Positions 35,769-49,300 of a DNA stretch of 64,000 nt are shown here, one piece after another (position 1 is the stretch's first letter; every line of letters begins with the position of its first letter). The translations under genes and the position numbers were made by a program. The notes beneath the pieces are model-generated. The model had not been told where the DNA came from, ran no database searches, and was given only the letters and a program-made list of their open reading frames with translations. This stretch comes from Tanypteryx hageni (Eukaryota; Arthropoda; Insecta; Odonata; Petaluridae), in assembly GCA_028673005.1 (NCBI GenBank), contig CM054113.1, forward strand, positions 208,621,504 through 208,685,503, written 5' to 3'.

Positions 35769-38135
35769 ATTATTATTTGGTTTAGGTGAAACAAATGAAA
35801 GGGGAGAAAGATTAATTGAGTTTTGTGAACAGAATGAGATGATGGTATCAAACACTTTCTTTGAAGTTCCCAAAAGAAGAAGATACACATGGGAGGCGCC
35901 AGACAGAAGAAGGTTTCAAATAGATTATATTTTAGTAAAAAGAAGATATAAGAACCAGGTAAAATCGTGTTATAGTTACCCAGGTCCAGATGTAGACAGT
36001 GACCACAAGCTAGTCATGGCAAAATGCAATATTAGGGTTAAGAAAATAAAGAGAACAGTTAAAAAGAACTGGCATCTACAGGGACTGAAAGAGTTACCAA
36101 CGGCTAAGAATTACTAAGAAAAAACAAATGAGTTGATGAGAAATTATGAAGGACAACTTAGTTGGGAGGAATTTAAAAAAGGGGTTATTAAAGTTACAGA
36201 GGAAGTTATTGGAAAGAGAAAATTTGAGCCTAGAAAACCTTGGATGACTGAGGAGATACTGATTTTAATTGAAGAAAGGAACAAGTTGAGGAAGAATGGA
36301 AATGATGAAACTTATAAAATAGTTAAGAATGAGATTATTAACAAATGCAGAGAAGAAAAAGAGAGATGGACCAAAGAGATAGTGAAGGAAATTGAGGAAG
36401 ATACAAAGGGAGGAAGGCAAGACAAAGCATACTTCAAAATTAAAACTCTCCAGTACAAACCAAGAACTAAATCGGCAATAGTTAAGGATAAGGAAGGAAA
36501 TATGTTATGGGAAAATGAAAAAGTATGTGCTCGGTGTAAAGAATACATAGAAGAATTACATAGTGGAAGAGATGTTGGAGATGGATGTAGATTTATTGAA
36601 AATGAAGAGGAAATAAGAAATGACGAGCTAGGCCCAACAATAACCAAAGAAGAGTTTTATAAAGCTATTAATAATCTTAATTCAGGCAAGGCAACAGGTG
36701 TCGATGGTATACCTGCAGAACTTTTGAAGAACTTAGGGGAGGAAGCAAAAGAACATTTCTTTAAAATTATAAAAGATTGTTACGAAAAAGGAAAATTACC
36801 TGATGACTTTATAAAAAGTAAAACTATAAGTTTACCAAAGAAGGGGAATGCAGTGGAGTGTAGTAGCTACAGAACAATTTCACTACTTTCGCACGCCTCA
36901 AAAGTTTTAATTTATATCGTGAAAAACAGAATAAAAAGGAAAATAGAACATTATATTAGTGAAGATCAATTTGGATTTAGAAGTGGGAGAGGAACGAGAG
37001 AAGCTATATTAGCCCTCAGGGTGATAATGGAAAGATGTTTAGAAATGAACAGGACATTATATTTAACGTTTATTGATTTGGAGAAGGCCTTTGATACAGT
37101 TAATTGGGAACTGTTGTTTAAGACTATGAAAAAAATAGGTATTGATTGGAGGGACAGAAGATTAATTTTTAAGCTTTATCAAAATCAAACTACAATAATA
37201 AATATAAATGGATTAGAGAGTGAAGCAAAGATAAGGAAAGGAGTAAGACAAGGATGTCCGCTATCTCCATATTTGTTTAATATGTTCATTGAAGAAAGTA
37301 TAGAAGTTATGAAGGAAAAGACAAAAGGCATAAAAATAAATGGAGTTAGAATACACTGCATTAGATTTGCAGATGACATTGTAATATTCAGCGATTCAAA
37401 AAGAGAAATGAATAAAATGCTGAAAGTATTATCGGACACGTTAAAACAGTGGGAATTAAAGATAAATATCAAGAAAACCAAATTGATGGTTATAGGCAAA
37501 AGTAATGCAGGGACAATATCAAATATCAAAATAGACAATCAGGAAATTGAGCAGGTGAAGCAGTTTTGCTACCTAGGTAGTACAATTACTGAAGATAATA
37601 GATGCGTACAGGAAGTGAAAAGAAGAATAGCACTTGCAAAGCAAGCTTTTCAATGCAAAAGGAACCTACTGACAACCAGTCATGAATTTGGAAGTAAGGA
37701 AATCCTTTGCAAAAGCTTTTGTCTGGAGTACCTTACTTTATGGTAGTGAAAGTTGGACGTTAGGAAAGAGGGAGAGGTCCCGTCTGGAAGCGACAGAAAT
37801 GTGGATATGGAGAAGATTGATAAAGACAAGTTGGACAGAGAGAAAGACAAACCTTGAAGTTTTGGAAGAAGTAAAAGAAGAAAGGAAACTGATCAGAGGA
37901 ATGGAAGAAAGGAAGGCAACATTTTTAGGCCATGTGATTAGACATAATGGATTAATTGTGAACATCTTGGAGGGGAAACTTTTAGGGAAGAAAGGAAGAG
38001 GCAGACCAAGAAAGAAATACCTAGATGACATGGAGTCAGTGATGGTAGTTGAGAAACACGAGATGTTGAAGAATGGCAGAGGACAGGAGTTCATGGTTGC
38101 AGCGACAAGGTTTAGCCTTTAGATGAAGAAGAAGA
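35769..38135 (+). mobile_element. 5'-truncated RTE-type LINE (non-LTR retrotransposon), 2.37 kb
   Basis: Bounded by an 11-bp target-site duplication. It starts inside the endonuclease domain, so it is 5'-truncated, and ends in a short GAA-rich tail (AGATGAAGAAGAAGA), as RTE elements often do rather than in poly(A). It contains the C-terminal part of the endonuclease, a nearly complete reverse transcriptase and the RTE-style C-terminal region. Insertion into the hAT remnant makes it younger than that element. Confidence 0.92.
35770..38122 (+). pseudogene. RTE endonuclease/reverse transcriptase, one stop and one frameshift
   Basis: Enzymes for target-primed reverse transcription. The readable frame begins at FGLGETNERGERLIEFC; the endonuclease motifs RRRYTWEAPDRRRFQIDYIL and then DVDSDHKLV (SDH motif) are intact, but the catalytic N-terminal half of that domain is missing. 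An in-frame TAA stands at 36115-36117; the same frame continues at 36118. The RT follows at 36133-37746 with SGKATGVDGIPAELL, LPKKGN, DQFGFRSGRGT, FIDLEKAFDTV, GVRQGCPLSPYLFN and the catalytic FADD box (RFADDIVIF, about 37370). A frameshift at about 37680-37690 moves the frame to 37682-38122, which has YGSESWTLGK and a GRGRPRKKY end typical of RTE proteins. It therefore could not make an active protein, but damage is slight, so the insertion is fairly recent. Confidence 0.92.
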
Positions 38136-38146
38136 CAATCATTATT
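38136..38146 (+). repeat. Target-site duplication of the RTE element, right copy
   Basis: CAATCATTATT, identical to 35758-35768. Confidence 0.9.
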
Positions 38147-38470
38147 GAAGACAATTTCTTCAAATCCAATTTAAATTTTTTGCAACATCATTAATAACGT
38201 CAAGAATATTGATGCCGGTAGTATGGTTTTTCAGCCCATGAATCGCAAGGATTTCTTGATGAATTTCCAAATCTTCTCACACAAAACGAATCCAAAAAAA
38301 TGAGTTGTGCATTGTCCTTAATGTCAGTTGACTCATCAAGGGCCATTAAAAAAGACAAGCAATTCTTTAACTGAGCACATAATTAGGTTTCAATATTTTG
38401 AACCATAATGTTTATTCGATGAGAAATTATCTGATGGCTTAGCTGTAAACTTTTGAACTTTGTGCATTTT
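38147..38470 (-). pseudogene. hAT transposase remnant, N-terminal half (interrupted by RTE)
   Basis: The minus strand contains FFGFVLCEDLEIHQEIL-like sequence followed by LAIHGLKNHTTGINILDVIND, matching the first part of the catalytic core of ZBED/GTF2IRD2-type hAT transposases, with stops and at least one frameshift. With one copy of CAATCATTATT removed, the frame runs LKKLSSIMIDGAQIW straight into the left half, so both halves were one element. Confidence 0.72.
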
Positions 38471-38479
38471 GTTGCTAAA

Positions 38480-40340
38480 CATTATACAAGCCACAAGGGT
38501 TTTGTGGCTGTCGGTAGGAATATGTGCAATTTAGAGGCTTTCTCCAAGCAGAAAATAGAGTAATAAAAGAGTAACTTATAAGAATTTGCCAATTTCGGCC
38601 TTCTATTTTGAACACCCAGAATATTCCTAATATGAAGATTTCACAGAAGATTGGGACAGTACTCCTATTTACTGTCATTCATAAGTCAACTCTGTCACCC
38701 CAACGCAATTTACAGAAAGGCAGCCTTCTTCATCTTTCATCTCAAAACATGAAAATACAGCCATAAACACTCCCAACCAGTGGTGTAATGGACACGCAAC
38801 CCTCGTGTAGTGGAGAGAGCCTACGGCCAAAGGAGATCCACGGAGAAAAGCGACCCCCCCCCCTATGTGTTTTACCATGGCTGGGGCCTAGAACAACACT
38901 GCTTCCAACCAACTTCCAATATGAGGGATGTGTGAGAAAAAGAGGAACGAAAAAAGTAACAGTCTTCAGTTTAGGTTCAGCTTCTTCCAATCTGGTAAAA
39001 AAAGAAGGCAATAAACGCAGGGGGTTTGTGCTCAAATCTGTATTCACCTTAAACTTTTGAAGGTTGCTTCTCACTACCATCCCCTAGAAACTGCCCTCCA
39101 TGTGCAATGCACACATTGCATCCATGGTAAGCATGGTCCTGGTCAAGAGAATGACAACAACTGCTTCTATACAGACACAACTGGGAGGGAGACTCTTGAT
39201 GAGTGGTATCCCTTGCCAAGAAATTTCAATAGTAAAAGGAAATGGTTGTTGAGAGTGTGGAAATCAAACCATCCTCTCTTTCATTTCACTTGTCAACATC
39301 TCTAAAAGGGTGTTATAGCTATTAGCATGAGAAAAAGGAGGTCATCAATGGACATTCCTAAATAAAAAGATTGACAAAATCATTATATTTTAAAATGCTG
39401 CCCAGATGAAGGATGTAAAGGAAAAAGTCGGACAAGTCCAGCTTTTAAAATGTCTGGTAACCTTACTCACAAGAAATTGCAAGCATTTAACGCCTATCTT
39501 AAATATATCAAAAATTACAGAAAAATAGGTAACTGCTCCTGTTAGACAAATGCCAATGTTTTGGTATATGTATATTACTTTTTATTGAGAGTTAGTGAAA
39601 AAATGACTCAGAATATCTTTTTTCTGTAAATTATCTTCTCTTCCAATGTATAGTCCAATACAAATTTGCAAGAAAAAAATTGATCTATAATAGTAATGAG
39701 GCTTCACCATTTTTATATCTTTATGTTGGGTAATTAAGGAGAATACAGTATATCCATGGATATTCTTCATTAATTTCATGATTCAAACAGTAAAAATCGC
39801 TCTTATTAGTTTAAAATGGGGAAATGGCCCTGGAGAAGGAATTAAACAAAGTACAATCCTGTATCTGTCAAAATTATTTTTAATACATTCAAGAATTTGT
39901 GGATAGATGATAATTTTACGCTTATTGAATAGAAATACCCAATTTCTATAAATGCTTAAATTTTACTTCATTTCTAACTGACACATTAAAATGTATGGTA
40001 TGTAAAATAAATTTACATGAAAACTTACTTTGTTTTCTATTAACGGACAAAAGATGGTGTCCTCGAAAATTGATAAAAGTCTTCTTACACGGACTCCATC
40101 TCAAGCTGTCATTTTAGTCAGGCGCATTTTTTTAGTCTTAAATCAAAATCAAAATGTGGTAACAAGGTATATTTTATTTTTGTACAAATCGCGCAACCAC
40201 TTGTTTTTCAAATTATATTCGCGCCAGTGTGCACTATCGATATCGTCATATCGTTCTTATGAGTCGTTACTTAACGTTTGGTGGTTAACAAAACTTTTAG
40301 TTCGTAGTGTTTTTGATGATTAAGTCTACATTATAAATCA
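38480..40340. other. Intergenic DNA upstream of BRF2-like gene
   Basis: Short overlapping ORFs at 38475-39305 have no recognisable domain. A CAGTGGTGTAATGG string near 38780 looks like a hAT-type end without an identified partner. The BRF2 promoter and any 5' UTR exon must lie near the 3' part; an AG acceptor-like site at 40357-40358 (preceded by TTTTTTGCTAATCTAT) suggests that the 5' UTR may be spliced. Confidence 0.4.
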
Positions 40341-40365
40341 TTTTTTGCTAATCTATAGTTCAGTA

Positions 40366-43300
40366 ATGACATGTCCATCATGTGGAAGTGCAAACATGAT
40401 ATTTGGAGGACACCATGGAATGGTAGAATTATTTTTCGTAGTTAATGTTAATATTCAATTTATCGATATTTACAAAACGTTTGTTTTTCTCAGGAACATA
40501 ATGTATGTGAAAGCTGTGGTACTGTTATTGAATGTGATCAGTTAACTGATGATATATGTCAAAAAGGATTTAGGGAATTGCCTTATAATTATGAGAGTAG
40601 AACGACAGCCTATGGAGCCGCAACTTATAGAGTACAACATCGGAAGTCAGGAGTAAGTATCCCTGAGTTTTATAAGGTGGCTTTCTTTTATATTAGTGGT
40701 CTCAATATCGTGTTTATCAGATGGAAAACCAGTTTCTATTTCACCTTGATGTAATAATGCTAGAATAGGGGGACCAACCGTTCCGAATTTGGAGGGACAG
40801 TACCTCTTCATCACTTGTTAAATTTATCAAATTTTCTTCCGCTTTTTGAATAATCATGATTAATATCCCAATTTATCCTTTAAACCTTCCCGGACAACCG
40901 TAAATTCCCACGGTCAATATGTGTAGTTCGCCGTCGTGGAAGACGCGGACTACTCTTTGTTAACTCTGGTCGATACGCAAGAATACGTCGTATTTTATAC
41001 AATAATAAACCCTGAAGGCTGAGGTAGTGTCACGACACGAATACATATTCACCGACTGACAACATTCACATAGAGTTAAAATTCAATCTGCGGCGAAAGC
41101 GATGCCGCTCAAATTGTTGGAATGCTTTTGGAAATGATTGTGCATGCAAATTTGCCATAGATGCCACTGGGACAAGTCGCCAAGAAACCCATAGTATTGT
41201 ACCCAGGGTTCATGAATCATTTTTTCTGTGGGGCGTGGATCAAAATTACATACTGTTGCTCGGATACCGTGCATTTTTGCATATTGAATCATCTGTAGCT
41301 AGTAGTGTATGTATATCTTTTCACTTTTGTAGCCATTGAGATCTCAATACATGTAAGGGTATTTATCCTAGACATTTATAAAAATAAGGAATTAAAACAT
41401 ATGACTTACATCACAAACATGCCGAAATTGTAATCACTGTGAGCAGACATGTAGTAAAGCACAATAATGAAAATGCGTCTTTGGAATTCATGTTTACTGT
41501 ATATACAGGTAGTCCCCACTTAATACGAGAGATACATTCCTTAAAGTGTCATGTTAAGCAAATTCGTGCTAAGCAAATGCATAAATACCATAAAAAACCA
41601 AATAAAATGCAAGAGATACGTGTTTGAGCAAGATAGAGATCGTCGTTTCACATTGGATATATACATTTTTATTTGTACAAATATATTTAGAATATTCATT
41701 AATTTATAATTTGCTCCTGCAAATTCAAAACAAAACTGTGTGAGCACTTCCCCTCAAGTTTCCCTTACCTTATCCCATACCTCGCTCGACGGTCCAAGCA
41801 GGAATCAGCCACTAGTTACTGAAGGAACTATAAACAGGCCCATTTCTCTGTTTTTAGGCTGGTTTCCAAAGAAAACAGAGGCTTATGAAATGGTCGTGTC
41901 TGTGTGTTTAACTTAATATATTTAACTTAACTTTTGCATCAATGGACCAATTTTCATGAAACTTGGTATGAGACTCGTGCTACCAAGGGCCACCTCTGGG
42001 CTATATTTTATTTGGCAAAGATTGAAGTCCCGGGTTTGATTACAGGAACGTTTTTCCCTATTTGTTTTACATAGAAAGTCTCAAATCCATTGTGCAGAGA
42101 TTTTCTTTAACCCCTTGCATCCTACTTTACATGGCATTGTGCATGCTTTGCCACCATATACCAATATCTGGTTCAAAGGTATGAAAAGATAGCTGAAGGC
42201 ATTATGCATGGGATGGTGCACCAATCTATCCAGCATAATATCAACTATGTAGTTAGCTTTAAACATGAACATAGCTATGAGTGTGTCTTGTAGCATAGCT
42301 ATTTGGCATTGCACTACTGATATGAGTCAGACTCGTTGTTAGGATTTAAGGGGTTAATACTTTAAAATATTTTAAAATTGTGACATTGGAGCAAGGTTTG
42401 TACTGTTCTAAGGAGAAAAGAATGTAGATTCTAATTCTTATCACAGCATTTTCATATTTATCATATTCTCTTTAATTTCTACTACAACATAGCGTTTTTG
42501 CATTTTTAATCACATTTTACCGGATTGTTGCCATGGAGACTATTATTAGCAAATTCGGCTTGAGCATAGATGAGTGAACAAATGGATTATTTTCTTTTCC
42601 ACTCAACTTCTCTCCAGCAATGGACAGTTGATCCATACATATTAGCATATAAACAGTAGCATTTATAAAATTAGTTAATTTTTTTAAATACATGCAAAAT
42701 ATAATGTCAAAAAGAGAATCTTACATTGATTAGTACTTTAAACCTGATAATGCTCTATTAATTTGTTTTCCAATTTTTCTCTGTCATTGATAAACTAAGA
42801 ACTACAAATGGTATTTATGGTATGAGAATTCCTAGGAATGACTAACACATACTGAAACATTTCCTGTCAATATAAATAATCAATTCGGGATGTCTACTTT
42901 GGAAAACCACCCTGCATTAGTCCTGGTTTGGACTTCTTGTTTGTACTCTACATGTATCAAGAAAGCTAGTCCTTTCCCATTGGCTAGTTTAGGGCAATAA
43001 AACGACTCAAGGATCACTTCCTCGGGTTGTGGTCTTGCTATTTAATATTCGTCGTGATCATGATATTTCTTATGTTTTGATACTGTTTTTTGGTTTTACA
43101 TCTACAGCTACGAGCATGCTTTTTTCACAAAAGGCATTACAATCAGAAATTGTCTTCCAAACCGTATTTGGCATGTTTTGGTCTAGTGTTCCCTCATTCG
43201 TGTACAGTTTCTCTTTTTCATCTTTCACTCTTGCATGGTAAATACAGGCACTCTCTGGGTTATGTAAGGAATGCGTTCTGGCACCTGTTGCATAACTCGA

Positions 43301-46300
43301 AATTTGTGTATGTCGAAAATTACTACGGATAGTACACAGTACAGCAGAGGTGGGGAAATTATGGCCCATGGACCAGGTCTGGCCGATAAAGGCATTTTAT
43401 CCGGCATGTAAAGCTATTTTGAGAAAGCGATCTGTGAAAATTAAGTACAGAAGATCTTTAATCAGATGCCTTACCTACTTACTGCCTAGAGACGGCCCTG
43501 CACTCATCTTCTTGGTTGGCACTTTCAAAAGAACTTTGCATTCTGTCGTCTGACTAAAACTGTGGGTGTAAAACGGTGTATGGAAGGAATGAGTCACGGG
43601 CTTATTTTCAGATGACAAATGAGATGAAACAGTTCCATTTACACGTGCATTCTTTCATCTACTATTGTCTTCTCATAAATCATCTAGGTTCTTATAATCA
43701 CTTTCAAAATCCTCTGTCTTGTCCTTTCCTTTGCAAATACACACACTCCATCGCTCACAATTGAAACGAGCCCTTGCAAAATCGTCTCCCTGTAAACCCT
43801 GCTAAGATTATTGCTGCTACTTGTAGACATGTGTTGTTGCATAAAATTAGATGAAAATGAAATAATATAATTTACTGTTACTATGTTAATATAATAATGT
43901 AATTTATTTTTGTGCAGATATATGTCGCAATTATAGCCAGTCGCTAGAATTAGGTAGATTGTTAAATCGATTCGCTAGATTCATTTTTTAGGTGCTAGTT
44001 TGAACCCAAAGTTGCTAGATCTAGCTAAAAATTCACTAGATTGACAACAGTGACTGGGTAGCATAGTGGGACTACCGCATTACAATCCATGCCTTGCATT
44101 CTTCCTCCGTGCACATATTTAGTTCCCGCTCACGAAAACTGCTAACGTAAACTTTAATGTAATCATAACGAAATTTTTTAAATAATTTATGCAGCCGCTT
44201 GCGTAAGTGCGGATTTGCATAAGTCAAGGCTTGTATAACCCAGGGAGTGCCTGTATCACAAAAAATGACTGTGAAGTTTTACTTTGACTGCAAATTATAT
44301 TTTATCTAGTATTTTACGGATAAATATAAATTAGTATACATGTTGCCTTAATGGCAAAAATTTTTATTTTATTTTTTTTATGTAATGGATTGTGTTGCAA
44401 CTTGTGTAAAACCAGGAATTCTTTGTATAAAGTGAACAGGTTTCCCAGTTGGTAAATCATGCTAAAGTGAATTTCATGTTAAGCAAACTCCTGTTAACTG
44501 GGGACGACCTTATTAACAATTTTTTCACTGTTAATTATTAATAATTATATTTGAATGTTTTTGCGACAAATGACTGCCGAATTATTAGCCTTCAAAAATG
44601 AACAACTTGAAAATTTACTGAAGAAAGTGTAACTTGGTGGAATTTCATTTTAATAAAAATATGAAATAACACAGCTTTGTACAATTTCCATCATTTTAAT
44701 AGCATGTGACCAATTTGATGATGCAGTAGTCGCTGTCACCTGATGTTATTTACCATGTATGTATTCTATGGTTAAGGAAGATATTTGCTCAGGGCTGCGT
44801 TATGACTAGGAGGTGACTCATGATGTCGTGATGTATTGTATGGGAGTTCGTTGGAAGCTTCTTGCATATTCCAAACAAGTCTCAAACAGAGACTGTTCTC
44901 ATCTATTTGCCAATGGCTAACACTGTCTTTTCGTTGACTGAAGGAAGGTATGCCAGGGCACACTCACCAAAATATTTTTACACTGTAGACATTCACATTG
45001 TTTCATTTTGTTGGATACGAGAGTCCCAATCTGACCATTGAAGGGTTAAACAGTCTTTATAGGAGACAAATCATTGCAGCTCAAAATAACACAGTTTTGC
45101 ATTGGCCAAAAACACCACATTTTTAAGCTGAAGGTGCATTTAATTAGGGTTATGTTTTTTTTGGATTGAGGTTAGTTGAATTGTTTTTATCTATCATCAG
45201 TTTTGAGAAAACATGCTGTCAATTACTATTTCTTCATATGGTGATTATATATAGAAGGCATCAAGGCTCAAAAAATACATCTATAACCTACTCGCCACTT
45301 GACAAAATCCACTTGTCCATAAAATTCATTTCTGTGTGGGTTAGGCTAAAAATCTTCTTGCCACTATCCTTCTTTAACTTGACTATGGCGAGTGTATTTC
45401 TGTAACCCTGGAAGGCATCGTGTTTTACTATTCTCTAAATATATTTTTTGAGCTAGGAATGCAGTTATGTTTTTGTCATTCTCAGTTTATTTGAAGAACC
45501 AACTGAATCAGTCTTTTAAACTATATCTGGGACTTTCCATTTCCTCATACCGTTCCATCCCCTCTCATTTGTTCTGATTAACCCTTCCGTCCTGTTGCGG
45601 AGTTTTTTTATATCCCATGCAATGAAATCTTTTAATAACTTTCATCTTGAACGCTTCTAAAGTTTAATATTTTTTTATTGTTTAGCAATGTTTCAATATT
45701 TTATTTTTCAGTTGTAATACCAGAAAGTTTTTCATTCATTTATTTATAAAAAAACAATTTCTTCGATGGGGTTCAAAAATACCCCTCTTCGGGATAAATG
45801 CCACCAAATTTTAACCCTAAAAATTTGCCACAAGATTGATTTTTACAGTAACTTTGTGTGGACTTCGAGCCTGAAATTAATGTTATCACTTGAAATGATC
45901 GCTATTATGACTTATTGTTAGATTTCTTTTACTGCACTACATTATAAGTCCATTTAACAATGCGATAAAGGCTTTTATGTTACTGACACGATATCTATTA
46001 AAATTTCTTGCAATTGTTTAGTGAAAAGTTGGTTTAATATAAATATTTTGATTTGTATGAATCCGTTGTCAAGTAAAAACAATGTGATTATATTTTATGT
46101 AATATTTTGCTTCATTTCAAAAAAATAGCAATGAATGTTTTTGTAATTGAGGAGTGTGCAGTTTTATACTCAAAATACATGATGAGTGACAAAATTAATA
46201 TTTTGTTTATGCTAAATTAAGAAATCTTTTGGGTCAGGAATTACCCCCCTTACGGACACAACATTTTTGGCAATGGGATGGAAGGGTTAATTTGATCTTC

Positions 46301-49300
46301 AGAAGAATTTGATCCAAAAAAGCCATTGGCAAGTGGTTGCCCAGTGTCAAATCTACAAGACATACCAAAATACATATACATTAAGAAGCATAGGAAAGCA
46401 ATTAAAATATATTCAATTTAAAAATTGTTAGGGAAGTATTAAAAATATATATGATCTGTTGTGTTCCACCATATTTCATGTTCCATTTATTATGTATTCT
46501 ACTTTTTTATTGTATTTATATTACTTTCTGTGTAAATTCACCAAATATCAATATTATTCTTTGAATATTTCATTAATAATTTATTTGGAAATATAGTTCC
46601 CACATTACTATTTTTTATTGGCATTAAAAATAAAATTCATGACTGTTCCTTATAATTTTTATAGTCAAAAGTTGTTTAACTGAAATCACGTGAAATTAAT
46701 AAATGGCCGACCTTGTCTATCATTCATTCTTATTTATATCAGCCAGTATTTCATGGCTATAAGGTATATTTTTAAATTTAGCTCAGATATGGTGGCAGTG
46801 TCTCTCCTTGGCACTAGCAGCAGTTTATTGTTCTGCAATTCATGAATTCTATTTTGACCTCCATTCTCTTATTTTTCAATTCTAAAATCCTTTCATCTCC
46901 CAGCCACCTAGAAAGATCAGCAATTTCAGACTGAGTGTAAAGCAAACATTAAGCATTTTCCAGAATTAATATGTTCTTTTTTTAGGTATGGGTTTGCAAA
47001 ATTGTGCCATTCTGGGCTACCTCCTTTTATTCTATGGTATTAATTAATAATTTTATCACAGGTCTATCAAGATGGATTGGAATCAATTAATCACTTGATG
47101 GATGGTTTAAACCTACCTTCAACTGTGAGAAGAACTGCAACAGATTTTTTCAGATATTCAAGCCATTTGAACAAAACAGCTAGTGTTGGAGCATGCGTGT
47201 ATCTTGCTATGAAGGATTTCAACATGCCCATAACCATTCGATACATCGCCAATTACCTGCAGGTTAGTATGTCTCTTAGTTGAATTCATATTAAACAGTA
47301 TAAAACAGATGTTCAGAAAAAACTTCCATTGTGAAACAGTTCTCTATTCCACCAGTTTCTAGTGGATTAGTGAAAATAAACTTAAACTTGAGTTTCCCTC
47401 TACTTATATCACAAATTTTTATCAAATGTGTAATGCTACAATTTTTTATTCATCATTATTTTGTAGTTTAAGGTAAAATACATAATTTGTGTATTTATTT
47501 TCATGAATACGATCTGCGTGTCTGAACCTTTTTGAAGAAAAATTATATGTATTATATTATACCCGAAATTAAAGTCACAATTATGTGGCCTCGTGGACTG
47601 TTTTATGGCAAATGTAGTTCTCTATCTGAATATTTTTTTTAAATATATAGCTTACAGATGATATTAGAGCTAGGGAGAGAAAATTATGGTTTTTAATTGT
47701 TGCTTGATGGATGCAGTTCAAAATCACAACTGGGAGATAAATTTTAATATGAATCACTCCTATTTGATTTAATTAAACTCCGTCTAACGGTTTAGGAGAT
47801 GAAAGTTATGATGGATGGACGAGATGTGCCCATAAGGCATCTGCTTCGCTGGTAAATAATGCCTAATAATACAGAAAAACATTTTAATCGGGTGAAAAAG
47901 TCACTTCTTCCGAGGCAAAAGCTGATACTTAACAATAGTAAAAAGTCATTGTGATCTCCTTGAACACAGATGCAAGACTGGCAAAAAACCGAGTGTGTGG
48001 ATCCACCTCTGATAAACATGTACCGACTTACTTGTACGGGTAAAACTGGGAAGAAGTATGGTGGCGACCTCGGTGTACGGGGACCCAATTAAAAACCATA
48101 AATTTCTCTCCCTAGATCTTATATGATCCGTAAAGTATAAATTAAGAGCACTTCATTTTTCACAAAGAAGTCCGTGAGACCACATAGTTACAAGTTAGAG
48201 TTTCGGAGATAAAAATTCAAGAAAATCCCGAGCAAAACATCGCATATTTTGTTTACATGAATCCCTACGACAGTTCTCTTGGCAAGCAACAAATACCATA
48301 ATTTTCTATTCCTAGCTCTTATATGATCTGTAAGCTATATATTTAAAAAATGCGGATAGAGGACTAAATCTGCCACAAAACAGTCCCTGAGGCCACATAA
48401 TTACGACAAAGTTTACATTAGACAATTCTATATTTTATATGTAAATATGGGTTCTGTTTATGCAAAATGTTTTATGCGTCAATTTCCTGGAACGTATTCC
48501 CCGCATAAAGAGAGGGAGTGCTGTATATTAATTTTGAAATGTGCCCGCGTATTGTAATGCGTACGTGCCAGCATGGATTGGTCTGAAGCAGTGTTTCTCA
48601 ATCTATGGTCCGCAGACCACTTGTAGTCCGTGAAAGTTTTGTTGGTGGTCCATGGAGGTTTCCAAAATTGGTTTATTTTTAGACCACACCTCATATTTAG
48701 CTGAAATATTTTTTGGGAAAAATTAAGAAAGTTGCACACTATCACAGGTATTAAATATTTTTATTAATGGCATTTTTACTTAAACATTTTCCCATTCCTT
48801 CATATCACTGTAGGTAATGAGGTGGTCTGTAGGGGCTGAATGGGTTGCTGAAGCGGCCCGTGAGGTTCAAAAGATTGGGAAACACTGGTCTGAGGAATAA
48901 AAAATACGATAATTCAAAAAGTTCCGAATTAGATTACAGGAATGTTTTTCGATGGGTGATAAAGAAGCTAATCATAGTAACTTCGGAATCCCATCATTTT
49001 GATGTTGCTACAGCATTAAAATAATCTAGCATTTATACTGTCCTCAGTTTGTATTTGTTTAATTTAATGGATATTTCAGATTTTTAGATCTCCAGCAAAG
49101 TTTTAAAATACCGTATCTGCCCGAATAGAAGCCGACCCTGGATTTAAGCCGACCCCACGAAATTTTCCAACATTTTTTGGCAAAAAAAGTATTTTCGTAA
49201 ATTTTATGCTTAAGTGTACCAGACATGCACGCACAACCTAGAATACATTATACATTACATCTATATAATTATATACGTTCCATGTAAAGTTTTATTAGGT

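Larger units (their letters stand above)
41507..44510. mobile_element. TIR element with nested insertions, in BRF2 intron 2
   Basis: The left end AGGTAGTCCCCACTTAA (41507) is matched by an inverted right end AACTGGGGACGACCT (to 44510); subterminal GTTAAGCAAA strings correspond too. The interior holds family A copy 3 with a piggyBac-like MITE inside it, and another TIR element at 43243-44255. Superfamily open. Confidence 0.65.
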
